Shown here piece by piece: positions 52,473-61,724 of a stretch of DNA of 64,000 nucleotides; positions within the stretch are counted from its first letter, which is position 1; each line of letters starts with the position of its first letter. The position numbers were made by a program, and so were the translations under genes. Origin of the DNA: Symbiodinium natans (lineage: Eukaryota > Sar > Dinophyceae > Suessiales > Symbiodiniaceae); the NCBI GenBank assembly GCA_905221605.1, contig CAJNDS010000025.1, positions 641,501-705,500 of the forward strand, given 5' to 3'. The notes under the pieces were generated by a model. It saw only the letters and a list, made by a program, of their open reading frames with translations, did no database searches and was not told where the DNA came from.

Positions 52473-53501
52473 ATGGTGGACTATAGCAAATTCGATAAGA
52501 TTGTGGTGGATGAGTCAGATTCAGACGATGCGGCAATCGGCACCCTCCAAGATGTGGCAGATGCAACCACGTTCAAGGCACGGATTATGCGCTCCGAAGC
52601 TTCAGCACGTCAACATGAAGACTTTCCGTATCCTCTGAAAGGTGGACAAGTGGTGCCTTTCGATATCCGGCACGAGGCTTGCGCACGTTACGGGTACTCA
52701 CATGGTGATGTGGTGATCACCGAGTGCGGCGTCATTTCCACAGCCATAGGAGTTCACGACGCTCATCTGTGGTTTCATGTGGAAGGAGCAGCAGGGGCAG
52801 GTTTATGGCAGCACGAGACTCTGAGGAAGGTTGGCCACACATTGGTCAGGTTTGAGTCTGAGAGCACGAGACAGGCCCCGAGTTTGTCTGACGACTGGCT
52901 GAGTCTGGACTTTCAGTACACAGCGGGACTTACCGTGTCTGCAGCAGCAGTTGAGCGCTTCGACACTCGCGATCAGCTTTGCATGCAAGTTGGAGGCTTT
53001 CAGCATGGACAGGTTCTCCAGGTCCGAGGCATCAACAAGCCAATCGTCACCATCGGGGTGCGCCGCAGCCCAGATGGCCGCCTGGCCCTTTGGTTTCACG
53101 TGCACGGAGAACCAGGAGCTGGTATCTTAAGCTCCGCTGCCTTGGCCTCTGCTCGTGTCACAGGAACGCGGGTCGTCCGCGAGCATGTCGTGCCAATCAT
53201 TGCAAGCCCTCAGCCGGCGCCTGTGGAAGTGCAAGCTCAAGATTCAAAACCGTCGCCGTCTCAGAAGGAGCTCGTGCAGGAGCAGAAGGCCCGAAAGGCG
53301 GCGGAGGCCGAAGTGAAGCAGCTGCGCAATGAAGTGAAGCAGCTACGAAGCTTGGCCCACGTTTTGTCTTTATTTGTGCTCATGTCGGAGACACGGAACG
53401 ATGGACCCTACCTGCGTCATGGCTCCAGACAGTACACAACGCAGGAAGGAACCTGGACCAACTCCGACTTTCGAATGCAGAGAAGCGCAAGGACCACATA
53501 G
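52473..53501 (+). CDS. Protein with a duplicated 'LWFHVEG-GAG' domain and coiled coil
   Basis: ATG at 52473 follows an acceptor-like CCTGGCAG and gives MVDYSKFDKIVVDESDSDDA, an acidic N terminus like that of several algal proteins. Two related domains follow, about 60-115 and 155-215. Each has a x-F-D-x-R-x-x-x-C start, a G-x-x-H-G-x-V segment and a conserved (A/L)LWFHVxGxxGAG end. A lysine/glutamate coiled coil follows at about 265-300 (QKARKAAEAEVKQLRNEVKQ). The last 45 codons, to the stop, are of lower quality and may be intronic. The duplicated domain is not one I can name. The PARP gene 1.8 kb downstream begins with a coiled coil in the same style, so the two may be one gene with a large intron. 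Confidence 0.55.
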   Translation: MVDYSKFDKIVVDESDSDDAAIGTLQDVADATTFKARIMRSEASARQHEDFPYPLKGGQVVPFDIRHEACARYGYSHGDVVITECGVISTAIGVHDAHLWFHVEGAAGAGLWQHETLRKVGHTLVRFESESTRQAPSLSDDWLSLDFQYTAGLTVSAAAVERFDTRDQLCMQVGGFQHGQVLQVRGINKPIVTIGVRRSPDGRLALWFHVHGEPGAGILSSAALASARVTGTRVVREHVVPIIASPQPAPVEVQAQDSKPSPSQKELVQEQKARKAAEAEVKQLRNEVKQLRSLAHVLSLFVLMSETRNDGPYLRHGSRQYTTQEGTWTNSDFRMQRSARTT

Positions 53502-55260
53502 GGCACCTGACCCAGACCCCTGCTGCCAATACATCCCGCGCCCGATTTAAATCAAGAGTAAGCGTTGGAATACACCAGCAGATGCTACAACTGTCGAAGA
53601 AGAACCCAAGATTCTAAGCCTAAACCCCTGTGCCTTAAAGCAAAAACTCTGACGGGTGCTTTGTCAACATCCTGTTCTGGATCATAGACTCCAAGAGTCC
53701 GGGGGCGCCCTGTCCCGCCTCTTGTGATTTTGCACCCTGCATCATGACCCTGTACAATTCACCTTACTATCTCCATAGTACTGCTATGCCCACTTACTTC
53801 CCCTTGTTCTCAGCAGCACAGACACTACCCAACATCGCCTCAGGACCGCTTGAAACGAGACAATATCGTGAGGGAGGCACGGCATTGATCAGTTTTTGCG
53901 TTTAAGGTCGGAGGGTCCAGTGGCCCCTCCCACTCCCCTCCCTCGTTTGCTTTAACTCGAGTAAGCTTGTGTTGAAGAACATCAGGCCATCAAGATCAGT
54001 TGTTTCAAGAAAACTTACGAAGTTGGTTCAATCCTGTCATGCACCATTGCGCTTGCAAATGGGCCCTGGCTGTGCCAAAGAAGCAGCTGGGAACATGAAC
54101 AACCTGCACCTTGAGATGGCCAGCCAAACCGCGCCAAAAGCCAAGCCGTTCCAGTTGGAAAAGAAGAAACCCCGCACACAAGCCAAATCCTGAGCCAATC
54201 CTATAGCCAAGCCAAGTTCGTGCCGACAAAAATGCTTCGATCATCCCCACCCTACAGCTACCTTATGTGGGTTCTCTGCCGGTGGTCTGAGCTTTTCTGG
54301 GGGTGGGTACTCCAAGGACACACGGTGGGACTCTCTGCGGGCTCCTCTGGGTTGGGCACGGCAGGGGCCAGGCCCAGGAGACAGCTGGGACACCAGCGAG
54401 GAGGCGAGGGGCACTGCTGACAACAACTAACAACCCCACATTGAGGGTGGGGAGCAAAACCCTTCCAACGCCAGCCAAGCCAAATATTCTAAGAAAAGCA
54501 AAGTGCCTTCTCAATCGCGAAGTACCCAGCGCTACGCCCAGTGAGACCTTACAAACCAGAGAGGTCGAGTCTGAGATGATGCGCCATTACATCGAGCCCA
54601 AGTTGCAGGATTTGCGCTTGGAGCAGGAGCCCTGCATGATGGGCTCGCTTAGGCACGTTGTGGTTGAAGCTTGTCGCCTTTGGGGGGCTATTATTTGGGC
54701 GGGATGGTCCAGGGATGGCTTTTGGTGCGCATGAACGTCCGTGACCTTCCCGCTAGAATCCAGCAGTTCCAGGGTGCAGACAGGAGTCCGTCCAGCAGCA
54801 GAAGGCCAACATGACGGCGACTGGGACGGCGAAAAGACCCCACAAGTCTAGAACCAGATACTGGACGCTGAGACGGGACTCATGCGAACTATGCCAGCCA
54901 TAAGACCTAAAGCCTACGTTTTGGTAGGTTGCCCAAGAATCCTATAAGGGGCCTCATAATTGGATGATTGAGGAAATCAGTTTTGGGTATGAGACTTGTA
55001 TAAGTTCGAACCCTATCACTGGTGTATAGCTTTAGGGCTCTAGGGCTCTAGGGTTTAGGGCTTAGGGTTTATAGGCCCACTGTTCCTTTCCTAGGCTTGT
55101 CATCCGCATGCTGTTAGGTCCCAGGTGTCCTGCAGGTCCCTGGTCCTCATGTATGTATATATATATATATATATATGTCTATCTATGTCTATAAACAAAA
55201 TATGTAGATATATACACATACATGTATATATATATATATATATATCTTTTTGAGGAGGAT
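53502..55260. other. Possible large intron or intergenic stretch
   Basis: Mostly mixed-composition sequence with one short TTTAGGG block (55030-55070) and TA microsatellites at 55140-55180 and 55218-55246. An open piece at 54570-54730 (MMRHYIEPKLQDLRLEQEPC) could be an exon, but has no known match. A frame-compatible join from about 53346 to 55260 is possible. Confidence 0.4.
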
Positions 55261-55304
55261 CAGGCAGAGGTCTTGTTCTGGCATTTGAGGCCTCATCGCG
55301 TGCG

Positions 55305-56714
55305 ATGGAAGCTCAGAAGCACCAGCTACAGCAGAAGCTGGAGGCCAACTTGACAGACACGCGGCGGCTGCAACAAGAATTACGGGAAAGAGCATTAGAA
55401 GCTGAGCGTCTCCGCCAGGAGACGGCGCATCTTGAGAATCGGATTGAACAGGATGCTGCTGAAAAGGCGGCGCTGCTGCGACAGCTTGGTTCGCAGTCGT
55501 TGTCCGTAGACGAAGAGACATGGCAGTTTCAGAACGATGCTGGTGGGTGGACCTCTTATTCAGCCAAAGTCAGCTCTGAGCTCATGACGGCATTCACAAA
55601 TGGTGCTGAGGTCTTTACCGTGATTTGCGAGGGGAGACATTATGAGATTGATTTCAAGCTCAAGACGCAAATGAACTTGAGCACATCAAGACGTCGCGCC
55701 ATCCGCTGTGACCTCGGCCTGCCTGTCCACTGGCAGATGACCAATGAGGATGGCCTGAAGCTCTTGGAAGGTGACCCGGATGACGCACAGGGCTCCGACA
55801 TCTCGTTTGCGCTCTCTATGGGGACCGCTATGACTGCCATGAGTGATGGCATGCGCCTGGCCATGCAAGTCTCCTACAAGAGATATGTCACGAGAGTTTC
55901 GGACGAAGCAATCTTGCTGAAGCTTGAACATGTCTTGAATCTTTCTCTCAAGCGACACGATGGCTCCGCTTGCGACTGCTTTCACGGAGACTCCACTTTC
56001 CGGTTGAAGGAGGCATACCAGGTGCGCAACTTGTACCTTTGGCGCCGATACCAACGCTTTGTCAAGAGCATTCGTGACAAGCAGAAGCAGTTTCGGATTA
56101 GGCCACAAGCAATCCATCCGTCACTTGGGGATTCGCTAGAAGACTTCGCGAAGCTTCTCCAAGTAAATGATGCCCAAAATGAAAGGCTACTTTTTCATGG
56201 AACGAAGAAATTCGGCGATGCCCAAGCTATTGCGACGGAGGGGTTCGACAATCGAGTTGCGCAAAATGGTGGGCTGTATGGCAAGGGAACATACTTTGCT
56301 GCACAGACGTGCAAGAGTGCGCAGTATGCTTTGAGGAGAGGCAAATATGAGAAAGCTTCTCACAAGAGACTAGGTACGATTCTTCTTGCGCGAGTCGCAC
56401 TTGGTGATCCCTTCTATACTGAGGGCCCCTACCGCGAGTCTCGCCACTCAGCAGCATGAACAGACCAAACCGGACAAGAAGCTTCTGGTTTTAGGGTTGT
56501 TGGGTGCCCAGGTCCACCTACGAAGACATGCCGACGGCATGATCCCGGCTCTGGCTCAGATGATGATGAGAATATGCATGAGATTATTTGCGATTCTCTC
56601 ATTGCCAAGCCGGGGATCCGTCGCGGAGATGGTGTTCAGAGTCATATGGAGTTTGTGACCTTTGCCCCGGAACAGGTGTACCCCGAGTACATACTCCGCT
56701 ACATTGAGGACTGA
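55305..56714 (+). CDS. Coiled coil - WWE - PARP (ADP-ribosyltransferase)
   Basis: Exons 55305-56433 and 56512-56714 give 443 residues from the first ATG. Residues 1-65 are a coiled coil. Residues about 68-134 are a WWE domain (TWQFQNDAGGWTSY ... YEIDFKLKTQMN ... RRAIRC), which in other PARPs binds ADP-ribose or ubiquitin-pathway partners. Residues about 225-443 are a PARP catalytic domain: NERLLFHGT (H298), GLYGKGTYFA (Y330) and HMEFVTFAPEQVYPEYILRY (E423), the complete H-Y-E triad, so poly-ADP-ribosylation is possible. The 78-bp intron has GC-AG ends, and joining it restores GPYR-PPTKTCRRHD. Without splicing, the frame ends at 56459 and the glutamate is lost. In-frame codons continue about 50 bases upstream of the ATG to a CAG, so the true protein may start earlier. 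Confidence 0.75.
56434..56511 (+). other. 78-bp GC-AG intron of the PARP gene
   Basis: Donor TACC/GCGAGTC, acceptor GTGCCCAG/GTCC. It contains TTTTAGGGTTGTTGGG but no obvious terminal inverted repeat, unlike most introns here. Confidence 0.6.
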
Positions 56715-58222
56715 TGCAATTTGATGTCTTGCTAGGATACTTCAAGAAGTTTCTTCCAAACAGCCTATCTCGCGAAGGTGAGACTTCAGAAACACAGCCA
56801 GAGTACGTTGCGCAAGTGCCGTGGCTTTGTGGGTCAAGCAGTACAGACCAAACTGCTGCATTGCCTCCGCAAGCCTGGAAGAACAACTTGTTGACTTTCT
56901 CCGGCGCCGTGCGAAAAAGTTCTTGCATCAAAGGGCTGCAAGCACGGCCCTTGCAGTCATTTCGAAGGGAGATTCCTGAGCACTCTTGATTCGATGTTTG
57001 CTTCTTGTTCCTCATCTTGATCGTCCCTAAACCCTAAACCCTAAACCCTAAACCCTAAACCCTAAACCCTAAACCCGTGCAGGGTGCGGTCCGGAGTTGC
57101 GGAGCTTCGCTGGACATGCCAAGCGCGCACCTAGCGCCAAAGCCCTGGGTTCTGTGAGGCCGGGGTTCGGTTGAAAGCTCAACATTGGGATGTTCTCCCA
57201 TTATACTAACAGTCCTTAATAGGGATTGTAGTACCCCCTATCAAGGACTGCTAGTATAAGCGGGGAAAGCCCCATTTACAAAGCTCAACATTGCATAAGG
57301 TCGGGGGTTGGGAGGGTTATAGGGTTTAGGATTTCCAGAGTGGAGTTTAGGGGTCTTAAACAACTATACCTGTACGACAACATGTTTTAGCAAGGGGCAT
57401 TGCAGGCTCCAGTGCTATAATTTGCTGAGTTCGTTTACTGCGGGCGATCGTGGGAAGTAGCCGATGCTGCTTTGCTGATGTTACGATGCCTACTGTATTG
57501 CAGCCGCAAGTCTTCCAGTGGCGTGACAGCGTGAGCTTTCGGCTGGCCAGCGAGCGATGGAGTCCAACAGCCTCCACCCCCGGCACGGCCAACATCGGAC
57601 CCACTCCCCTCGATCCACAGCCAGGGTTAACGCAAGCGACCCGACAGTGATCCATTACATGGAGATAATTGGGGGCAGGAGGGGGGGTAATAGAGGGTTA
57701 CCCCGCATGCGGAACATGGCACCTGGGGCACGGAAGTCCGAGCTGTCCATCTGTCCATCTGGCTATCGGAGCGGCAGCTTCAAGGGCGCCAAGAACTTCT
57801 CGCGGCGCTGCAGGTGCGAGCAGCCTTGCTAAATCTGCCGAGCTGGGGGACGTCTACTTTCCTGAGCTCCCGGGGAAGTCAACGTTTGTGGCATGGGGCG
57901 GGGGGGGGGCGCTTCTCGACAGCGGGTCTTCCAAAAGCTTTTCTTGCCGACCCCTCTCTGACAAGCGGTACGATTTGGTGCAAGACGTCCTTGGTTGGCA
58001 ACCCCTCCAGCCTGTGAGATGTTGTCGGCTTCAGCTCTGCGAGGGACCCGCTCCGTCCAGATATCAGCACTCAGCTTAATTTGGGCCATCTTAAGCACAA
58101 AGTCTGCACCAGGGTGCATGTAACAGCTTGAGTGACTTCGGGAAGTTATACAGGCGCGTGGTCTCTTCATCCGGGCATCTGTCTAAGTCTACATATAGAG
58201 AAGGACTCGAGTGTGGGTACCT
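56715..58222. other. Intergenic stretch with possible exons
   Basis: Contains a CCCTAAA array (57026-57077) and a family A element (57185-57274). An exon-like piece at 57504-57625, after TATTGCAG, encodes PQVFQWRDSVSFRLASERWS. An open stretch at 57830-58079 has VYFPELPGKSTFVAWGGG. These may be parts of a short gene, but frames could not be joined convincingly. Confidence 0.4.
57185..57274. mobile_element. Family A element
   Basis: TTGGGATGTTCTCCCATTAT at the left, TAGTATAAGCGGGGAAAGCC at the right. The core has AGTCCTTAATAGGGATTGTA. Confidence 0.7.
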
Positions 58223-60803
58223 ATGCGGGCTGTAATTGTGTTGCCTCCTGAACTTAGGGCAAGAGACCACCAGCCTGCACAATTGTCCCAAGCCATGCCG
58301 TGCCTGGCGCCGCCCGCGCCGCCTGACACGGCACTGCGGCGACACGCGCGCTCACTGCAGGAGCAGCCATGGAAGTCTGAGGTGGGAAACCCTAAACCCT
58401 AAACCCTAAACCCTAAACCCTAAACCCTAAACCACTCTGAAAGCCCCAAAGCCCATCGAACCCATCGCAGTCGAGTGTTGTTGTCATTCAATAGCATATG
58501 TTAAGTAGGTTTTGGCCGTGTGCAGGTCGTGCCCTTGTTTCCCATGTACACGGTGCCCATGGCCGCGCTCCTGCAGATGACCGAGGTCAAGCCGCACGAG
58601 GCGTTGAAGTCCGACGGAGTACTTGCAATTTTCGATGCAAGCATGGGGCGGGCAGCACTCGTTTCACACCAGTGGGTAGGTCATCATCATCCAGATCCAG
58701 ACTGCAAGCAGTTTCGTGTCTTGCAAGATGCGCTGAGAAACATCTTTGCGAAGCAGACTGCAATCTGTCCGGACGTGATGACAGAAGTACTCTTTGGCCG
58801 ATCCAAGGGTATAGATGCCAAGGAATTCACTGGACATGACATGTACATTTGGTACGACTATTTCTCCTGCCCACAGCTCGAGCACCAGTTTGGGTGCTCG
58901 GGTCATCAGAGCCAGCTCTCGAGGGCCATTGACAGCATCCCGGCCTATGTGAGCAAGTGCGCCTTGCTTCTGGTGCTGTGCCCGGTCACCGAAACGCCCG
59001 ACAGGTCCCAGGTGCGGGTTTACGAAAATCAGGGAGACCGAAAAAAAACCTTAAATTTGTGGGTTCCCTTTTAGAATAAGGGCCCGAAGAAGGTACCCCC
59101 TAGTGTCGGAAGACCCCCAGGTGTTCGGACCGATGAGCTGGAATAGCAGAGGCTGGTGTAGGCTCGAGAGAATGGCGCGGGAGTGTTCGGGAGACGGCTC
59201 CTTCATCATCATCAAGAGCGCCAGGCACGTGGAGTTGGCTTCTTCATCCTTTGCCTCGTCGCTTGGGGGACCAGAGGAACCTTAAAATAGGGAGTCAATA
59301 TACACTAAATACTACTTCTTCTTGAGGTAAATATGAACCCTAAGCCCTTTTGTTGGGCTCATTTCGTCCCCCAGGTCCTGCGAAAACTCGCCAGGCGAAG
59401 GGGAGTTCACGGTCGAGTCAGATCGCTTTCGGATTGGCCCCGTGGTGAAGCAGATGCTGAGAGCAAGGTTGCATCGACATCTGCAGGAAGGCGACTTAGC
59501 CAGCTATCGCGTGGTGGCCAATGCACAGGCCATCTTTTTCAGAGGATTGCTTCAAGAGCCCATCGGTGACCTCGTCCCTACCAGTGAGCGAGAGGCAGAC
59601 GGCAGTGACTGCAGATTCGGTGCAGTGGCGCGCTTCCTGTTTCAGAACGGCTTCACGCATGTCCGCGAGTATGACGAGGCGGGATGGTCTCCCTTATGCT
59701 ACGCCGCTTTGAACGGAGACGCGGCGTTGGTCAAGTCTCTGCTCGAATCGAGGGCCAGTCCAAATGAGCAAACCAAAGCCGGTCAGCCCCTGCTCGCCTT
59801 GCAAAAGCACGTCTCAGCACTGGGCATCTGCGCCTACTTCAAGAACAATGATGCCATGAAGGTGCTGAACCCTCAACCCTATAAACCCTATAAACCCTAC
59901 AATTAACCCTATAAACCCTATAAACCCTACAAACCCTAAACCTGCCATGAAGGTGCTGATAGCTGCCAGGGCCGAGGTCAACACCTCCGGCGCCACACCC
60001 CCTCCCATGGTCCTGGCCAGCTTTGGGAACAATGCCCAGGGCATCCAGCTGCTCTGTACCTTGGAGACCAAATTGAACCTTAAAATTGGGGTCATACACC
60101 CCTATATCTACTATAATTTCTTATATTTTGGTATAAACATGAACGCTAAACCCTTTTAGGGCTCAAATTTCGTTTCCAAGGTAACTCGCGCGTCAGCCCA
60201 AATGTTCGAAATGCCTTGGGCATCTCGGCGCTGCAGCACGCCTGTGCCACAGGCGGCCTTCATGCGGTGGACATGCTCCTGGCCTTGGCGAGTGACGCGC
60301 GTGACGCGCTTGACATGTCGGGATCCCTGCATGCCGCAGTGCTGCTTCAAGCAGGCTCGGATGAGCTCATTCTGAAGCTGATTTCAGCAGGGGCGGACGT
60401 GAATGAGCAGCTGCGCCCTCGCATGTTGAGCATGCTGGGAATCTTCTTCAACATCAAGGGCATGCAATTCAGATTCAAGCAGTCGACAAGACTACGCACC
60501 TTGGGCTATCACCACTATGGCGCGACTCCTTTGATGGTGGCCATACTCGCGGGGCATTTCGAATCAGCGGCGACCCTCATCCGTGCTGGATCCAAATTGG
60601 ACGTGAAGAACTTCAGGGGTCAAACAGCAAAGGATCTCATGCGCGAGGCATCGGTGCCAAGTTACCTCCAACACGCTTTGGGCGGTCAAGTTGCGAGGCA
60701 ACAGTTCTGTGACAAGCTACGACCCAATACCATGGCATCGAGTCATGCCCTCGGAGCCATAGGAAGCTCAAAGGAAGATGAGGGTTTGTACTTCAGCGTG
60801 TGA
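58223..60803 (+). CDS. Ankyrin-repeat protein with N-terminal 'SHQW...GWCRLE' domain, six exons
   Basis: Exons 58223-58381, 58526-59011, 59121-59260, 59375-59861, 59953-60055 and 60181-60803 are phase-consistent and give about 665 residues. The N-terminal half has ALVSHQWVGHHHPDPDCKQF, DMYIWYDYFSCPQ, IPAYVSKCALLLVLCPV and SWNSRGWCRLERMARE, a domain I recall from many dinoflagellate ankyrin proteins. Its function is unknown to me. The C-terminal half has ankyrin repeats: WSPLCYAALNGDAALVKSLL, ISALQHACATGGLHAVDMLL, GATPLMVAILAGHFESAATL and a partial one split by intron 4 (AMK-VLIAARAEVN). It is likely a protein-interaction scaffold or sensor. Exon 1 start is the first ATG in the frame. Further upstream exons cannot be excluded. 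All five introns contain or are repeat elements. Confidence 0.75.
58382..58525 (+). other. Ankyrin gene intron 1 with CCCTAAA array, GT-AG
   Basis: Donor GAG/GTGGGAAACC, then six CCCTAAA units (58389-58432), unique sequence, and acceptor GCCGTGTGCAG/GTC. Phase 0. Confidence 0.65.
59012..59120 (+). mobile_element. Ankyrin gene intron 2 = family H element, GT-AG
   Basis: GTGCGGGTTTACGAAAATCA at the left, TGTCGGAAGACCCCCAG at the right. Exon borders CCCAG/GTG and CCCAG/GTG are the same, consistent with a duplicated AG-GT target. Joins DRSQ to VFGPMSW. Confidence 0.75.
59261..59374 (+). mobile_element. Ankyrin gene intron 3 = family B element, GC-AG
   Basis: GCTTGGGGGACCAGAGGAAC at the left, CTCATTTCGTCCCCCAG at the right. 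Exons read TCGTC/ and /GTCCTG, so GTC may be the target duplication. Confidence 0.75.
59852..59959 (+). repeat. Telomere-like repeat intron with 17-bp target duplication (ankyrin intron 4)
   Basis: TGCCATGAAGGTGCTGA occurs at 59852-59868 and again at 59943-59959. Between them are 74 bases made only of CCCTATAAA, CCCTACA and CCCTAAA units, arranged as two copies of a roughly 30-bp block. The duplicated coding sequence contains AAG/GTG, so a GT donor (59862) and an AG acceptor (59951-59952) arise automatically. Removing 59862-59952 (91 bases) restores NNDAMK-VLIAARAEVN without any change, while reading through hits TAA. There is no terminal inverted repeat. Confidence 0.85.
60056..60180 (+). 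mobile_element. Ankyrin gene intron 5 = family B element, GT-AG
   Basis: GTACCTTGGAGACCAAATTG at the left, TCAAATTTCGTTTCCAAG at the right, and exon 6 starts GTAACTC. GTA at both borders is the likely duplication. Joins QLLC to NSRVSPNVRNALG. Confidence 0.75.
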
Positions 60804-60858
60804 GGGGTGGAGTCCTCTGCTGTCAAGTACGGGCAGACATTGGCCCGTGTTCAATTCA

Positions 60859-60971
60859 CTTGGTAGCCCAGTGGTACCGTTTTCCCCTTTTTTTGGTTCA
60901 AGGTTCCCTTATTTGAACTCACCAACCAAAAATGGGTGGCCTTATTTTGATATGGTTACTGGGGTACCAAG
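60859..60971. mobile_element. Family F element without array
   Basis: CTTGGTAGCCCAGTGGTACC at the left, GATATGGTTACTGGGGTACC then AAG at the right. The left half is CCTTTTTTTGGTTC and no TTTAGGG is present. It serves as the reference for the array-bearing copies at 6790 and 41033. Confidence 0.8.
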
Positions 60972-61252
60972 TGCACAATTTATCTCGGCACATGCCTGAG
61001 CCCGATAAGTGACCATCGCGTGGCTTGGCGCGGTGCTTTCGTCAGATATCCTCGTTGGCACCGGTGAAGCCAGAAGACAGCTGGGCGGTTTTTTCGAATA
61101 AACAGCTCATTCTCTAGTAACGAATCTAGAAGTTGAGCAGGCGCAGGAGATTTCGGGGAGGGGCTGCGATCGTTGGTGCTGCGAGTTTTCTTCGGCTCAG
61201 GCGCATGGTTCGACATTTATATTTGCGAGCATTCTTATTTAGTCCTTGCACT

Positions 61253-61408
61253 CCTTGGGGACGAAATGAAACCTAAAAGGGTTTATGGTTCATATACCTT
61301 AAGAAGAATTATAGTAAAAGGGTTTATGGTTCATATACCTTAATGAAAAATGATAGTAGTATAGGGTATATGACCCCCCAATTTTAAGGTTCCTTTGGTC
61401 CCCGAGGC
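61253..61408. mobile_element. Family B element with internal tandem duplication
   Basis: CCTTGGGGACGAAATGAAAC at the left and GTTCCTTTGGTCCCCGAGG at the right. GGGTTTATGGTTCATATACC occurs twice (about 61279 and 61320), making this copy about 40 bases longer than others. Confidence 0.75.
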
Positions 61409-61586
61409 TGCCCGCACGAGGCCCGTCTTCCATGACTGAGAATCAAGAGTCAGCGATTGCGATTGCAGGTCTTTGGAGAAACCCTCTCGTCCCAAGACCC
61501 TGAACTCATTAACCCTAAACCCTAAACCCTAAACCCTAAACCCTAAACTCTAAGCCATTGCAGCAGTCTGATTCTTCTTTCTGCAG

Positions 61587-61724
61587 CTGGCCTCTTTCGG
61601 GGCCACGCGCCTCGCAGGCGTGGCCCGAAAAAACCCCCATTTGGGTCAGACCGAGATGCAAAAAAGGGCTCGAGGCATCTGCTGCCCGGCTGTGGCACAG
61701 CAAGGGGTTCAGTCTGACGAAAGG
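61587..61724 (+). CDS. Exon-like island, unknown protein
   Basis: A good acceptor (ATTCTTCTTTCTGCAG) precedes an open frame encoding LASFGATRLAGVARKNPHLG, QTEMQKRARGICCPAV and AQQGVQSDER. It ends at AGG/GTTTAGGG, where a TTTAGGG array begins. Probably an internal exon. No family recognised. Confidence 0.4.
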
